A stretch of 41,683 nt of DNA from Acidobacteriota bacterium (GTDB lineage Bacteria > Acidobacteriota > Terriglobia > UBA7540): positions 1-41,683 of the forward strand of contig JAKAWG010000043.1 of the NCBI GenBank assembly GCA_021817045.1. Direction: 5' to 3'. This document shows positions 8,509 through 15,905 of this stretch, piece by piece. The stretch's first letter is position 1, and the number at the start of each line of letters is the position of its first letter. A model generated the notes under the pieces. It saw nothing but the letters and a program-made list of their open reading frames with translations, was not told the DNA's origin and did no database searches. The translations under genes were made by a program, and so were the position numbers.

Positions 8509-8792
8509 CTAGGGTCAAAAAGAACGCTCCTGAGCATCGGTGCCGCGGGCAAGGGAAGGAGTTTCGCCCGTCAAAAGAAGGACTTGCGAGATTTCTAGCC
8601 TTTGTCGGTTGCCCGGAATGATGGGGTGGTCTTCTCCCGAGCACGCTGCAAGTTTTGTGAGGCTGTGCCACAGATTTCGGAGCGGCTCTACCTCCAAAGA
8701 GACGCCGTGAGGACCGGAATTGTGCCTTTGCTCATCCCGGCCCTCCGGCGCTCGCTCCGCGCTGGACCTTCCGCGCACGCCGGCTGGGATCA
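8509..8792. other. Intergenic stretch after PEP-CTERM gene
   Basis: About 280 bp with no supportable gene. A weak CGGGC/GCCCG inverted repeat near 8548-8572 with a long loop is the only terminator-like structure. The GC-rich section 8735-8785 has short imperfect palindromes. Confidence 0.35.
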
Positions 8793-8839
8793 GTCAAAAA
8801 TGTTTAACAACACTGGCTGATCTGTCCAAAAATTTGTAC
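8793..8839 (+). promoter_or_regulatory. Tandem dyad operator pair upstream of DUF4405 gene
   Basis: GTCAAAAATGTTTAAC at 8793-8808 and GTCCAAAAATTTGTAC at 8824-8839, starts 31 bp apart, in the same order (GTCA type, then GTCC type) as the pair at 7502-7549. The second copies of the two pairs differ at one base in 16. They end 16 bp before the predicted -24 element. Confidence 0.6.
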
Positions 8840-8854
8840 GGCTACAAAGTAAGT

Positions 8855-8870
8855 GGGATCGTAACTTGCA
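8855..8870 (+). promoter_or_regulatory. Sigma-54 (-24/-12) promoter upstream of DUF4405 gene
   Basis: GGGATCGTAACTTGCA keeps the invariant GG-N10-GC spacing (GG at 8856-8857, GC at 8868-8869) and has a full TTGCA -12 element. The -24 half is weaker (GGATCG against GGCACG, preceded by G instead of T). It lies about 165 bp upstream of ATG 9037. Confidence 0.5.
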
Positions 8871-9036
8871 CAGCCTGAAGGCGGCAGAAGCGGCCGCATG
8901 TGGTCATCTGGTTGCTACTAATGGCAACGGGAAGTAATGCGGAGGATCAACGCAGCGCCGCAATTAATTCCGCGAATGCCAGAGGAAGCTACCTTCGGCA
9001 AAGCGAAGAGACGGCGTTGCAAGGGGAGGAGACGGC

Positions 9037-9492
9037 ATGCGACTGAGCCGGCCTAATATGAATCTGGCCATTGATCTCGTCGCTTTCATGCTGGCGATTG
9101 GGATGGTGGCGACCGGGTTCGTGCTTGAATACACGTTGCCTCCAGGCAGCGGCCGGATTGGGACGGAGGGTTTTGGCGCTCCTCCTGGCGGCTGGCGGCG
9201 ACCTATCGTCCTGTTGTGGGGTATGTCGCGGCACGAATGGGGCAATGTCCATTTCTGGCTTGCGATCGGCTTGCTGGCGGTCCTGTCTCTTCACCTGTTT
9301 CTTCACTGGAAGTGGGTGGTGTGCATGGTAAAGGGAAGGCCAGCGGAAGGCTCTGGCATTCGCGTGGCCCTGGCCTTTCTAGGCCTCGTCGGCCTGCTGG
9401 CCTTGGCATTGGCGCCGTTCCTGAGCTCCACCACCCGCGTCCCGCGTGGGCGCGTGCTCGAACAACGGCAGCAAAGCTTTCAACTGAGGTAA
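9037..9492 (+). CDS. DUF4405 membrane protein (flavinylation-associated cytochrome type)
   Basis: A 151-residue protein with about three membrane helices (residues 10-29, 70-88 and 108-126). The central motif MSRHEWGNVHFWLAIGLLAV followed by LSLHLFLHWKW is typical of DUF4405, where conserved histidines probably bind heme b. The family is linked to extracytosolic flavin-transfer electron transport, so a membrane redox role is likely. The start at ATG 9037 has a strong AGGGGAGGAG ribosome site. A plain promoter is not obvious, but a sigma-54 promoter with tandem dyads lies upstream (8793-8870), shared in design with the PEP-CTERM gene. The next gene begins 85 bp downstream and is probably cotranscribed. 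Confidence 0.82.
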   Translation: MRLSRPNMNLAIDLVAFMLAIGMVATGFVLEYTLPPGSGRIGTEGFGAPPGGWRRPIVLLWGMSRHEWGNVHFWLAIGLLAVLSLHLFLHWKWVVCMVKGRPAEGSGIRVALAFLGLVGLLALALAPFLSSTTRVPRGRVLEQRQQSFQLR

Positions 9493-9577
9493 GCACCTGC
9501 TGAGCGTGGCAGGGCATCACATAATGCGATCAGGTTTTTCAATAGCCAGATAAGGAAAGGAGCAGGTCAAGGGAGGC

Positions 9578-9991
9578 ATGATGGAAGCACAGAGCTTAGT
9601 ATTGATCGCAAATGACGATATCGACATTCTCAGGCAATTGAAGACGGTGCTGGACCATCAAAAGATTCGAAGCAGTTACGCGGCTAGCTGCGAGGAAGCT
9701 CGGCAGTGCATGTTGGGCAACCGCGCGCCCGACGTCGTTTTTACCGGGACAAGTTTCCCCGACGGAACCTGGAGGGATGTGCTCGCGATGTCGCGCACGT
9801 GCAAGCCGCATCCAGCGGTTATCCTGACGACGCGCCTGGTTGACATGAATCTCTACTTCGATGCAATGGAAGAGCGTGCTTTCGATTATGTTGTGCCTCC
9901 GTTCGCTTTGGACGATTTGGCCTGGATTATTGCATGTGCGGCCGCGCAAGGATTCGGCCGTCGCAAGCAGAAGGTTGCAAGTTTCGCGTAG
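9578..9991 (+). CDS. Degenerate response-regulator receiver domain protein
   Basis: A 137-residue stand-alone CheY-like receiver. The first strand and acidic patch are present (LVLIANDDIDILRQL, acidic pair near residues 13-14). The strand that should end in the phosphorylated Asp reads PDVVFTGTSFPDGTW: by alignment with the usual VLTDxxLPDG, Gly replaces Asp. The conserved lysine of the usual DYVVKPF is proline here (DYVVPPF); the Thr before the late strand is kept (ILTTR). It is therefore a pseudo-receiver that cannot be phosphorylated in the normal way. It might act as a binding partner of the nearby kinase or NtrC-type regulator. The ribosome site GGGAGG is 2-3 bp from the ATG pair at 9578, so the second ATG (9581) may be used. 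Confidence 0.8.
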   Translation: MMEAQSLVLIANDDIDILRQLKTVLDHQKIRSSYAASCEEARQCMLGNRAPDVVFTGTSFPDGTWRDVLAMSRTCKPHPAVILTTRLVDMNLYFDAMEERAFDYVVPPFALDDLAWIIACAAAQGFGRRKQKVASFA

Positions 9992-10065
9992 CGCGCATGG
10001 CTTCGAGTGTGACGCGCCGTCCGGCGGGAGCGGCGCCAGCCCTTAGGCTGAAGGAGGGTAGAGCT

Positions 10066-10338
10066 ATGACACTCATACTACACATCGCCCGCTTTCTAAC
10101 TTCTGCACTCTACGGCACGGCTCTTTGGGAGAGGCGGAAACGGAAAAATAACGGCCAGGCGGCCGGTGCTAACAAGCACAGAAGGTCGGCCGACTTTTGT
10201 CAGGCTAAGACCGAAAAAGAAAAAACAGTACGGGAACTGGAAAGGCCTGCTGTTCCCGAATCGTACGAGCTGGAAGATGACTATTACAAGGAGGTTGTAT
10301 TGCGTCATGCCAAAAACAATGTGATAGGGAAAGGATGA
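10066..10338 (+). CDS. Small hypothetical protein (90 aa)
   Basis: ATG 10066 is preceded by GGAGGG with 7 bp spacing, good support for a real gene. The product is 90 residues: a hydrophobic N-terminal segment (MTLILHIARFLTSALYGTAL) that could be a membrane anchor, a strongly basic patch (WERRKRKNNG), then a Lys/Glu-rich part ending YELEDDYYKEVVLRHAKNN. I recognise no family. It lies between the pseudo-receiver and the histidine kinase on the same strand, so a role with that signalling cluster is possible. Confidence 0.55.
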   Translation: MTLILHIARFLTSALYGTALWERRKRKNNGQAAGANKHRRSADFCQAKTEKEKTVRELERPAVPESYELEDDYYKEVVLRHAKNNVIGKG

Positions 10339-10349
10339 GGGGACCACGC

Positions 10350-10482
10350 AAGGGCATGGCTTTAGCCGTGCCGCAAAAGGCACCTGGGGAATGCTCCCGG
10401 GGCTGCTACCCTTGAGGGGTTCGGCGTGTAGCAATGCGCCGGCTCACAGGCCCCTCCGCGGCACGGCCAAAGCGATGCCCTT
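10350..10482. repeat. 133-bp folded inverted-repeat element (structured RNA or MITE)
   Basis: Terminal arms 10350-10374 and 10458-10482 are 25 bp each and complementary at 23 positions. The 83-nt interior is itself rich in pairing: GGGGCTG against CAGGCCCC, ACCC-TTGAG-GGGT, and CGGCG against CGCCG, so it folds into a multibranched structure. The loop is too long for an intrinsic terminator. It sits between the 90-residue gene and the histidine kinase gene. It may be a cis-acting leader, a small RNA or a miniature mobile element; I cannot assign it to a known family. Confidence 0.5.
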
Positions 10483-10592
10483 ATGCCCGGAATGCGAAAC
10501 TGTAAAGGGCAAGTATTCGTGCGCAACGGTTGGGAGCTCGAAATGATTCTGGTAAACTTGCTTTAGGGTTCGGTTCTTCTTGAAGCAGGCTC

Positions 10593-11996
10593 ATGCGAGC
10601 AATTCAATCGAAGGCGCGGCTATCGGGCATCCGGTGGTTAAGCTTGGCCTCCGCGAAAAGAACGCCTCACACGTCCGCAATGTACCCCGCGGATTTCGAC
10701 TCCTTCAAACAACAGGAAGCTATATTCGTTTCACTTAACCTGCTCGTCCTGGGAGCTCTGCTCCTGATCCATACTTTGCTTCCGTCGCGCTGGGGCGGTC
10801 CGCCCCTGATCCTCGTTCTCGTTCTCGCGGGCGCCTTCGCAATCCAAATAGCGGAACTGACATGGCTGCGGACCCGGCGGCATCCCCTAAAACCCTCGGC
10901 GATCACGCTGCTAACAGGGCTTTCCATTGTAATGAATATTTCGCTGGCATTGATTTTAGCCATGGCCAGCAATCAAGAAGTGATTCAATACTACATCGTG
11001 CTGGTCGTGCCTATCCTCGAGGCGGCTTTCCGCTTCTCGTTAGTTCCCACGATGGCGGTCGTGGCCGTTGCTGACTCGATGACGTTTTTTTGGGTTTGGG
11101 AGTACCAAAAACGTCATTTCGTGTTGCTGCCAGGAGAATTCCTCGAGTCTGGGATGGTCTCGCTCATCTTTACGGTAGTGGGCATCCTGGTATGGCTGCT
11201 TGTGAACCACCTCGAGCAAAGAGAAATGAGGCTCATCGAGAGTCTTGACCAACTCGAGCGGACAAGAGAACGGTTGCTGAGCGAGGAGAAGCTTGCCGCC
11301 GTAGGACGGCTGTCGAGTGCGATCGCGCACGAGATCAGAAACCCGGTTGCCATTATTGCCAGCGCGCTTTCCACGGCAAACCGCGCGGGCATCGAATCCT
11401 CGGTGCGCCAGGAGATGCGTGAGATTGCAGCAAAGGAAGCGGCTCGCCTCGAAAAGCTGACGACAGACTTTCTGTCCTATGCCCGGCCGCGCGAGCCGGA
11501 GAAAATGCGTGCTTCGGTAAGCGAGATGCTGGCCTATGTGATTAACGTTTGCCGGGCGTGCTCGGGCGAGAAGGATGTGATCCTATCGGTCGAAGACTCG
11601 GGCGCGCTCGTGGCGGACCTCGATGCCGCGCAGGTCCAGCAGGCTCTGATTAATCTGGTTATGAACGCCGTCGAGGCATCGCCCCCTTCCGGGACGGTGC
11701 AATTGAGGGCCCTCTCAGGCAGCGATGGCTTGGTGCAGATTGACGTGGAAGAAGCAGCCAGTCCTATTCCTCCCGAGGCGACGGAGCGGATCTTCGAGCC
11801 TTTCTTCACCACGAAACCCGGAGGTACGGGGCTGGGCCTGGCCATCGCCCGCAACATCGCACGTGCGCATGGTGGTGACCTGGTTCTTTCTGCGAACCAG
11901 CCGGGCTGCGTGCGCTTTTCTCTAACTTTGGCGAAGGCCGCGGGGCCCGTGCCAACATCGACCGAGTCAGGAAATTCGCAATGGGCAGAATCCTGA
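10593..11996 (+). CDS. Membrane sensor histidine kinase (NtrB-like)
   Basis: A 467-residue kinase. Residues 40-205 hold about six membrane helices with short loops, followed by a coiled linker (HLEQREMRLIESLDQLERTRERLL). The HisKA domain has the phosphorylated histidine at about 246 in AIAHEIRNP. The ATPase part shows the N box NLVMNAVEAS, the F box FEPFFTTK and the G2 box GGTGLGLAIARNIARAHGG. The G1 box, normally DxGxG, reads DVEEAASPIP and has lost its glycines. The start is ATG 10593; ATG 10680 (MYPADFDS) is an alternative. It overlaps the NtrC-type regulator gene by 16 bp, so the two form a two-component pair. The membrane-embedded sensor has no large periplasmic domain, so it probably senses something in the membrane. 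Confidence 0.92.
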   Translation: MRAIQSKARLSGIRWLSLASAKRTPHTSAMYPADFDSFKQQEAIFVSLNLLVLGALLLIHTLLPSRWGGPPLILVLVLAGAFAIQIAELTWLRTRRHPLKPSAITLLTGLSIVMNISLALILAMASNQEVIQYYIVLVVPILEAAFRFSLVPTMAVVAVADSMTFFWVWEYQKRHFVLLPGEFLESGMVSLIFTVVGILVWLLVNHLEQREMRLIESLDQLERTRERLLSEEKLAAVGRLSSAIAHEIRNPVAIIASALSTANRAGIESSVRQEMREIAAKEAARLEKLTTDFLSYARPREPEKMRASVSEMLAYVINVCRACSGEKDVILSVEDSGALVADLDAAQVQQALINLVMNAVEASPPSGTVQLRALSGSDGLVQIDVEEAASPIPPEATERIFEPFFTTKPGGTGLGLAIARNIARAHGGDLVLSANQPGCVRFSLTLAKAAGPVPTSTESGNSQWAES

Positions 11997-13375
11997 TTGT
12001 GGATGACGAGCCGCACATGCGCCGGGTGCTTGCGGTGAACCTCCGGCAGCAGCGCTACGTAGTTGAGGAATGCGCCGGGGTGAAGGAGGCTCGCCAGAAA
12101 ATCCTGACGGAAGACTTCGACGTCATCATCACCGACCAGAAGATGCCGGATGGGCAGGGTCTTGACGTCCTCACTACAGCCATTGAAGCTGATCCGACCG
12201 TCTCGGTGGTCGTGATCACGGCGTTCGCAACCGTGGAGCTGGCTGTGGAAAGCATGCGGCAGGGCGCCTTTGACTTCATCACCAAGCCGTTCCAGCCCGA
12301 AGTTGTACTTGCAGTGGTACGCCGGGCGATGGAACGCACCAAACTGCTGCGTGAGAACGAACTGCTTAAAGGCACGGTCGTCCGGTTGGAAGGCTCTTCC
12401 GAAATCCTCGGTGAGAGCACGGCCATGCGACGAGTGCGAGAAATGGTGTCGCGGGTGGCGCCTACCGCGGCCACGGTCCTGATTACCGGTGAGACGGGTA
12501 CCGGCAAGGAACTGGTGGCGCGCGCCATTCACAAGTGCAGCCCCAGAGCATCGAAGCCGTTCATGCCGGTAAACTGCGCAGCTTTCACCGAAACTCTTCT
12601 TGAAAGCGAACTGTTCGGCCACGAAAAGGGCGCGTTCACCGGAGCCGACCGGGCCCGGCCAGGACTCTTCGAAGCCGCTCACGAAGGCACGCTTTTTCTG
12701 GACGAAATTGCCGAGATGTCACCAGCGGCGCAAGCCAACTTGCTGAGGGTGCTGACCGACGGGCAAGTGGTGCGGCTAGGAACTACCAAGCCGCGCAAAG
12801 TCGACGTGCGCCTGCTGGCGGCCACCCACCGCGATCTTCGCCGGCGGGTTGAGGAAGGGCTCTTCCGTGAGGACCTGTTTTATCGGCTGGCTGTCGTCCC
12901 CATCGCCATCCCACCGCTGCGCGAAAGGCCGGAGGACATCCCGGCGCTTTGCGACCTGTTCCTGAACCAAGTGTCGTTGGAGCTCAAGGTGCCTCGGCGG
13001 AGGTTGTCGCCCAAAGCCCTCGCCAAACTGCAGCGCTACTCGTTCCCCGGAAACGTTCGCGAACTGAAGAACCTCATTGAGCGGGCCTCGATTCTTTCGG
13101 TCGCGGACCCGATCAGCGAAGAGAGTTTCCCTCTGCCTTCGCCCACTGAAGCTGCCAGATCGGATGACCATCGAGAAGCAGCTTCATGGACCGATCAAAT
13201 GCCTGAGGTTGATGACCTGCGGACGTTTATGACCTGGGTGGAGAAAGAGATCATCGTCCGCACCCTGAAGTCCACGGGGGGAGCTCAGGCGGAGGCGGCC
13301 CGCCGCCTGGGCCTGTCGCGGAGCGACCTTGGGTACAAGCTGAGCAAACTCGGAATCCGCAACGTCGAGACTTGA
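11981..13375 (+). CDS. Sigma-54-dependent response regulator (NtrC family)
   Basis: A 464-residue bacterial enhancer-binding protein. The receiver (1-120) is intact: DDE at 8-10, phosphorylated Asp52 in [10 protein letters not shown], Lys in TKPF. The AAA+ domain (about 140-370) has Walker A GETGTGKE, the sigma-54 contact loop GAFTGA and Walker [11 protein letters not shown] Fis-type helix-turn-helix ends the protein ([23 protein letters not shown]). It activates RpoN promoters after phosphorylation by the kinase encoded just upstream (16-bp overlap). The two sigma-54-like promoters with tandem dyads upstream of the PEP-CTERM and DUF4405 genes are good candidates for its targets. Its architecture resembles PrsR, the regulator of PEP-CTERM genes, but I cannot prove it belongs to that subfamily. 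Confidence 0.95.
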   Translation: MGRILIVDDEPHMRRVLAVNLRQQRYVVEECAGVKEARQKILTEDFDVIITDQKMPDGQGLDVLTTAIEADPTVSVVVITAFATVELAVESMRQGAFDFITKPFQPEVVLAVVRRAMERTKLLRENELLKGTVVRLEGSSEILGESTAMRRVREMVSRVAPTAATVLITGETGTGKELVARAIHKCSPRASKPFMPVNCAAFTETLLESELFGHEKGAFTGADRARPGLFEAAHEGTLFLDEIAEMSPAAQANLLRVLTDGQVVRLGTTKPRKVDVRLLAATHRDLRRRVEEGLFREDLFYRLAVVPIAIPPLRERPEDIPALCDLFLNQVSLELKVPRRRLSPKALAKLQRYSFPGNVRELKNLIERASILSVADPISEESFPLPSPTEAARSDDHREAASWTDQMPEVDDLRTFMTWVEKEIIVRTLKSTGGAQAEAARRLGLSRSDLGYKLSKLGIRNVET

Positions 13376-13903
13376 AAACGGTGGTCTTCAATTTCTCTTG
13401 TATCTCTTCACGGTTAGATTTTTTTGCGAAATTACGGATTGTCAGGCAAAAGCTACCCATTCATTTTGCTCAACGTCCCTAGCCGCGGTTTCTTTCAGAC
13501 CCTTGTTCTGCGCCGTCCGCGCTGAAAATTTCCCGTGCCCCCGTTACCCGGCTCGCGGAGTCTATTCCGAGCATAGCGAAGCGGCCGTTCACAGCGGAAG
13601 GACGAACGGCCTCGGAATGACGCCGCGAACGGGTTAGGAGCCCTCTCCGCTCGCGGAGAGACGGGAAACCTCGACCGGTCAGGGAAGGCCCAAGGTCATT
13701 TTGATGTTTTCGGCGGGTCACTCTATTCTGTAATCCTCAATAGCCCGTTGATGGAATACCGATGTGCGACCGACTGAGTCGTGCGGTATGGTAGTGACGA
13801 GATGGTTTGTAAAGATGGACAGCCGGGAGAGTTCGCAAAACGCTCGTTTCGGGGTATGTTTTTCGGATGGTAGCTCTCTAATGCGCGCTTCGGGGATGAA
13901 TTT
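13376..13903. other. Intergenic region with hairpins, before the M19 gene
   Basis: About 530 bp with no supportable gene. It contains a nested hairpin: outer arms ATTCCGAG (13564-13571) and CTCGGAAT (13611-13618), inner arms GGCCGTTC (13583-13590) and GAACGGCC (13604-13611). It also holds a perfect short hairpin CTCTCCGC-TC-GCGGAGAG (13643-13660). These look like decayed REP-type palindromes. A promoter for the M19 gene is expected in the last 150 bp, but no clear consensus is seen. Confidence 0.4.
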
Positions 13904-14965
13904 ATGATGATCATCGACGCTCACCTCGATCTTTCGATGAATGCACTGGCCTGGAAACGAGACCTTACTCGAAGTGTTGAGGAGATTCGGCACAGCGAAG
14001 AAGGTATGACCGAAAAGGGCCGGGGAACAAACACGGTTTCATTCCCGGAAATGAAGAGAGGCAATGTCGTTGTTGCCCTGGCAACTCTTCTCGCTCGCGC
14101 CGGTGAAATCCGCGACAACAAGCTGGACTTCCGAACGCAGGAACTAGCCTATTCTGTGGCGCAGGGGCAGCTTGCATACTATCGGATCATGGAAGACCAC
14201 GGACATCTCCAAATGCTGACGAATTGGAGTTCCCTGAAAGCCCACATTCGATCTTGCCAAAATGATGACAATTCGATGCCGCTCGGATTCATTCTGAGCA
14301 TGGAAGGCGCGGATCCGATTCTCTCACCAAGCCAACTCGAAACGTGGGCGGAAGAGGGACTGAGTGTGGTCGGTCTGGCGCATTATGGCAAGAGCGCGTA
14401 TGCTCATGGCACGGGAATCCAGGGAGGGCTGACCGCCCAGGGCCGCGAGCTTCTCAAAGCCATGGCGAACGTCGGAACGATTCTTGACGTCACTCATCTT
14501 GCGGATGAAGCCTTCTGGGAGGCTGTGGAGTTGTTCAAAGGCCCTGTTCTTGCCAGTCACCATAACTGTCGCGCACTCGTTCCTGGAGACCGTCAACTCA
14601 CCGACGATCAAATCAGGTACTTGATCCAGCGCGACGCGGTCATCGGCGCGGCGTTCGATGCATGGATGCTTTATCCCGGCTGGGTGGCGGCAAGCACGCC
14701 CAGATCTGCGGTCACCCTGGAAAGAGTTGTCGATCACATAGACCACGTGTGCCAGATTGCGGGCAACGCCAGGCACGTGGCCATTGGAAGCGATCTGGAT
14801 GGAGGCTACGGGACCGAACAGTGTCCTTGTGACCTGGATACCATTGCGGACCTGCAAAAATTGCCCGATCTGCTTCGCCACAGGGGATATGGCGAGGAAG
14901 ATATCGTCGGCGTGATGCACGGCAACTGGCTGCGCTTCTTCCAGACAGCGTGGCAGTCGAATTGA
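13904..14965 (+). CDS. Membrane dipeptidase, peptidase family M19
   Basis: A 353-residue M19 (renal dipeptidase-like) dizinc hydrolase. The metal ligands are in place: H7 and D9 in DAHLDL, the bridging Glu in LSMEGADP (near residue 131), histidines in DVTHLAD and SHHNCRA, and the Asp in IGSDLDGG. Family members cleave dipeptides, including D-amino-acid dipeptides. No signal peptide is seen, so it is probably cytoplasmic. GGGGA precedes the double ATG at 13904. It is followed after 15 bp by the SDR gene, then senA and senB on the same strand; an operon is likely, though a link to selenoneine chemistry is not established. Confidence 0.9.
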   Translation: MMIIDAHLDLSMNALAWKRDLTRSVEEIRHSEEGMTEKGRGTNTVSFPEMKRGNVVVALATLLARAGEIRDNKLDFRTQELAYSVAQGQLAYYRIMEDHGHLQMLTNWSSLKAHIRSCQNDDNSMPLGFILSMEGADPILSPSQLETWAEEGLSVVGLAHYGKSAYAHGTGIQGGLTAQGRELLKAMANVGTILDVTHLADEAFWEAVELFKGPVLASHHNCRALVPGDRQLTDDQIRYLIQRDAVIGAAFDAWMLYPGWVAASTPRSAVTLERVVDHIDHVCQIAGNARHVAIGSDLDGGYGTEQCPCDLDTIADLQKLPDLLRHRGYGEEDIVGVMHGNWLRFFQTAWQSN

Positions 14966-14980
14966 TCATCGAGGCAAACG

Positions 14981-15775
14981 ATGCGTACCGAGGGTGAGGC
15001 ACAAGTGCAGCGCTTAAAAGGAAAGGTGGCGCTCGTGACCGGCGCGGCGCGAGGGATCGGGCGTGGTGTCGCGCGGTGTCTGGCCGAAGAAGGCGCGGAT
15101 GTGCTCGTCAACGACGTCGTGCCGGAGTCGGAAATGAAGCCTGTACTCGATGAGCTGAACCAACTGGGTCGCCGGGCTTTGCCATGGACCGCTGATGTAT
15201 CGGACCGTGCTGAAGTGGAAGCGATGGTGGCTGGCGTCGTTAAGCATTTTGGGAGGTTGGACATTGCCGTTGCGAATGCGGCGGTTTCGGTCCGTAAGCC
15301 GTTCACGGAGTTTGAGTGGTCCGAGGTGAGCACCGTTGTGGCGACGGGCCAATTTGGCGTGTTCCACACCTGCCAGTTCGCGGCCCGTCAGATGATTGCC
15401 CAGGGCAAGGGCGGCAAGATCGTGCTGATTGGCTCTCTTCACGCACAATTTCCCTTTGCGCGCAGCGCGCCGTACAACATGGTCAAAGCGGCGATCACTC
15501 ATCTGGGCCTCACCATGGCGAGTGAGTTGGCTTCCTATCGCATCAACGTGAACATCATTCAGCCCGGCTGGATTGACACGCCCGGAGAAAGAAAGTATGC
15601 CTCGGAGGAAGAAATACAAGCAGGAGCGAAGAAAATTCCCTGGCAGCGGCTGGGGACGCCGGAGGATATCGGCAAGGCCGTCGTCTTCCTCGCGTCGGAC
15701 GATGCGGACTATATCACCGGAGCTTCTCTGCGGGTAGACGGCGGATTTGCGGTTGGCCTGGACCCCAAAAAATGA
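14981..15775 (+). CDS. SDR family oxidoreductase
   Basis: A 264-residue classical short-chain dehydrogenase. The Rossmann motif TGAARGIGRG (about 20-29) binds NAD(P), and VANAAVS replaces the usual NNAG. The catalytic serine is in LIGSLHA, and Tyr and Lys are in YNMVK. The C-terminal DYITGASLRVDGGF is typical of the glucose dehydrogenase/FabG-like subfamily. The substrate cannot be deduced. The first eight residues precede the domain; a GTG at 15005 is a possible start. It lies 15 bp after the M19 gene and 130 bp before senA. Confidence 0.88.
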   Translation: MRTEGEAQVQRLKGKVALVTGAARGIGRGVARCLAEEGADVLVNDVVPESEMKPVLDELNQLGRRALPWTADVSDRAEVEAMVAGVVKHFGRLDIAVANAAVSVRKPFTEFEWSEVSTVVATGQFGVFHTCQFAARQMIAQGKGGKIVLIGSLHAQFPFARSAPYNMVKAAITHLGLTMASELASYRINVNIIQPGWIDTPGERKYASEEEIQAGAKKIPWQRLGTPEDIGKAVVFLASDDADYITGASLRVDGGFAVGLDPKK

Positions 15776-15905
15776 GCGGACGGCCGTTACGAGTTTTTGA
15801 GCGGTTCTACCTGGTATGCAGCCTCGGTGAAGTTCCTGTGTGGCATAATGGCGAAACAGAAATCTGCACGGTACCGGCAACTCAGACGGAAGGATCCACC
15901 CGAGC

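Noticed and set aside
10358..10373. Sigma-54-like TGGC...GTGC before the kinase gene
   Set aside because: The spacing fits, but the sequence is part of the inverted-repeat arm and the -12 half is weak, so a promoter is not claimed.
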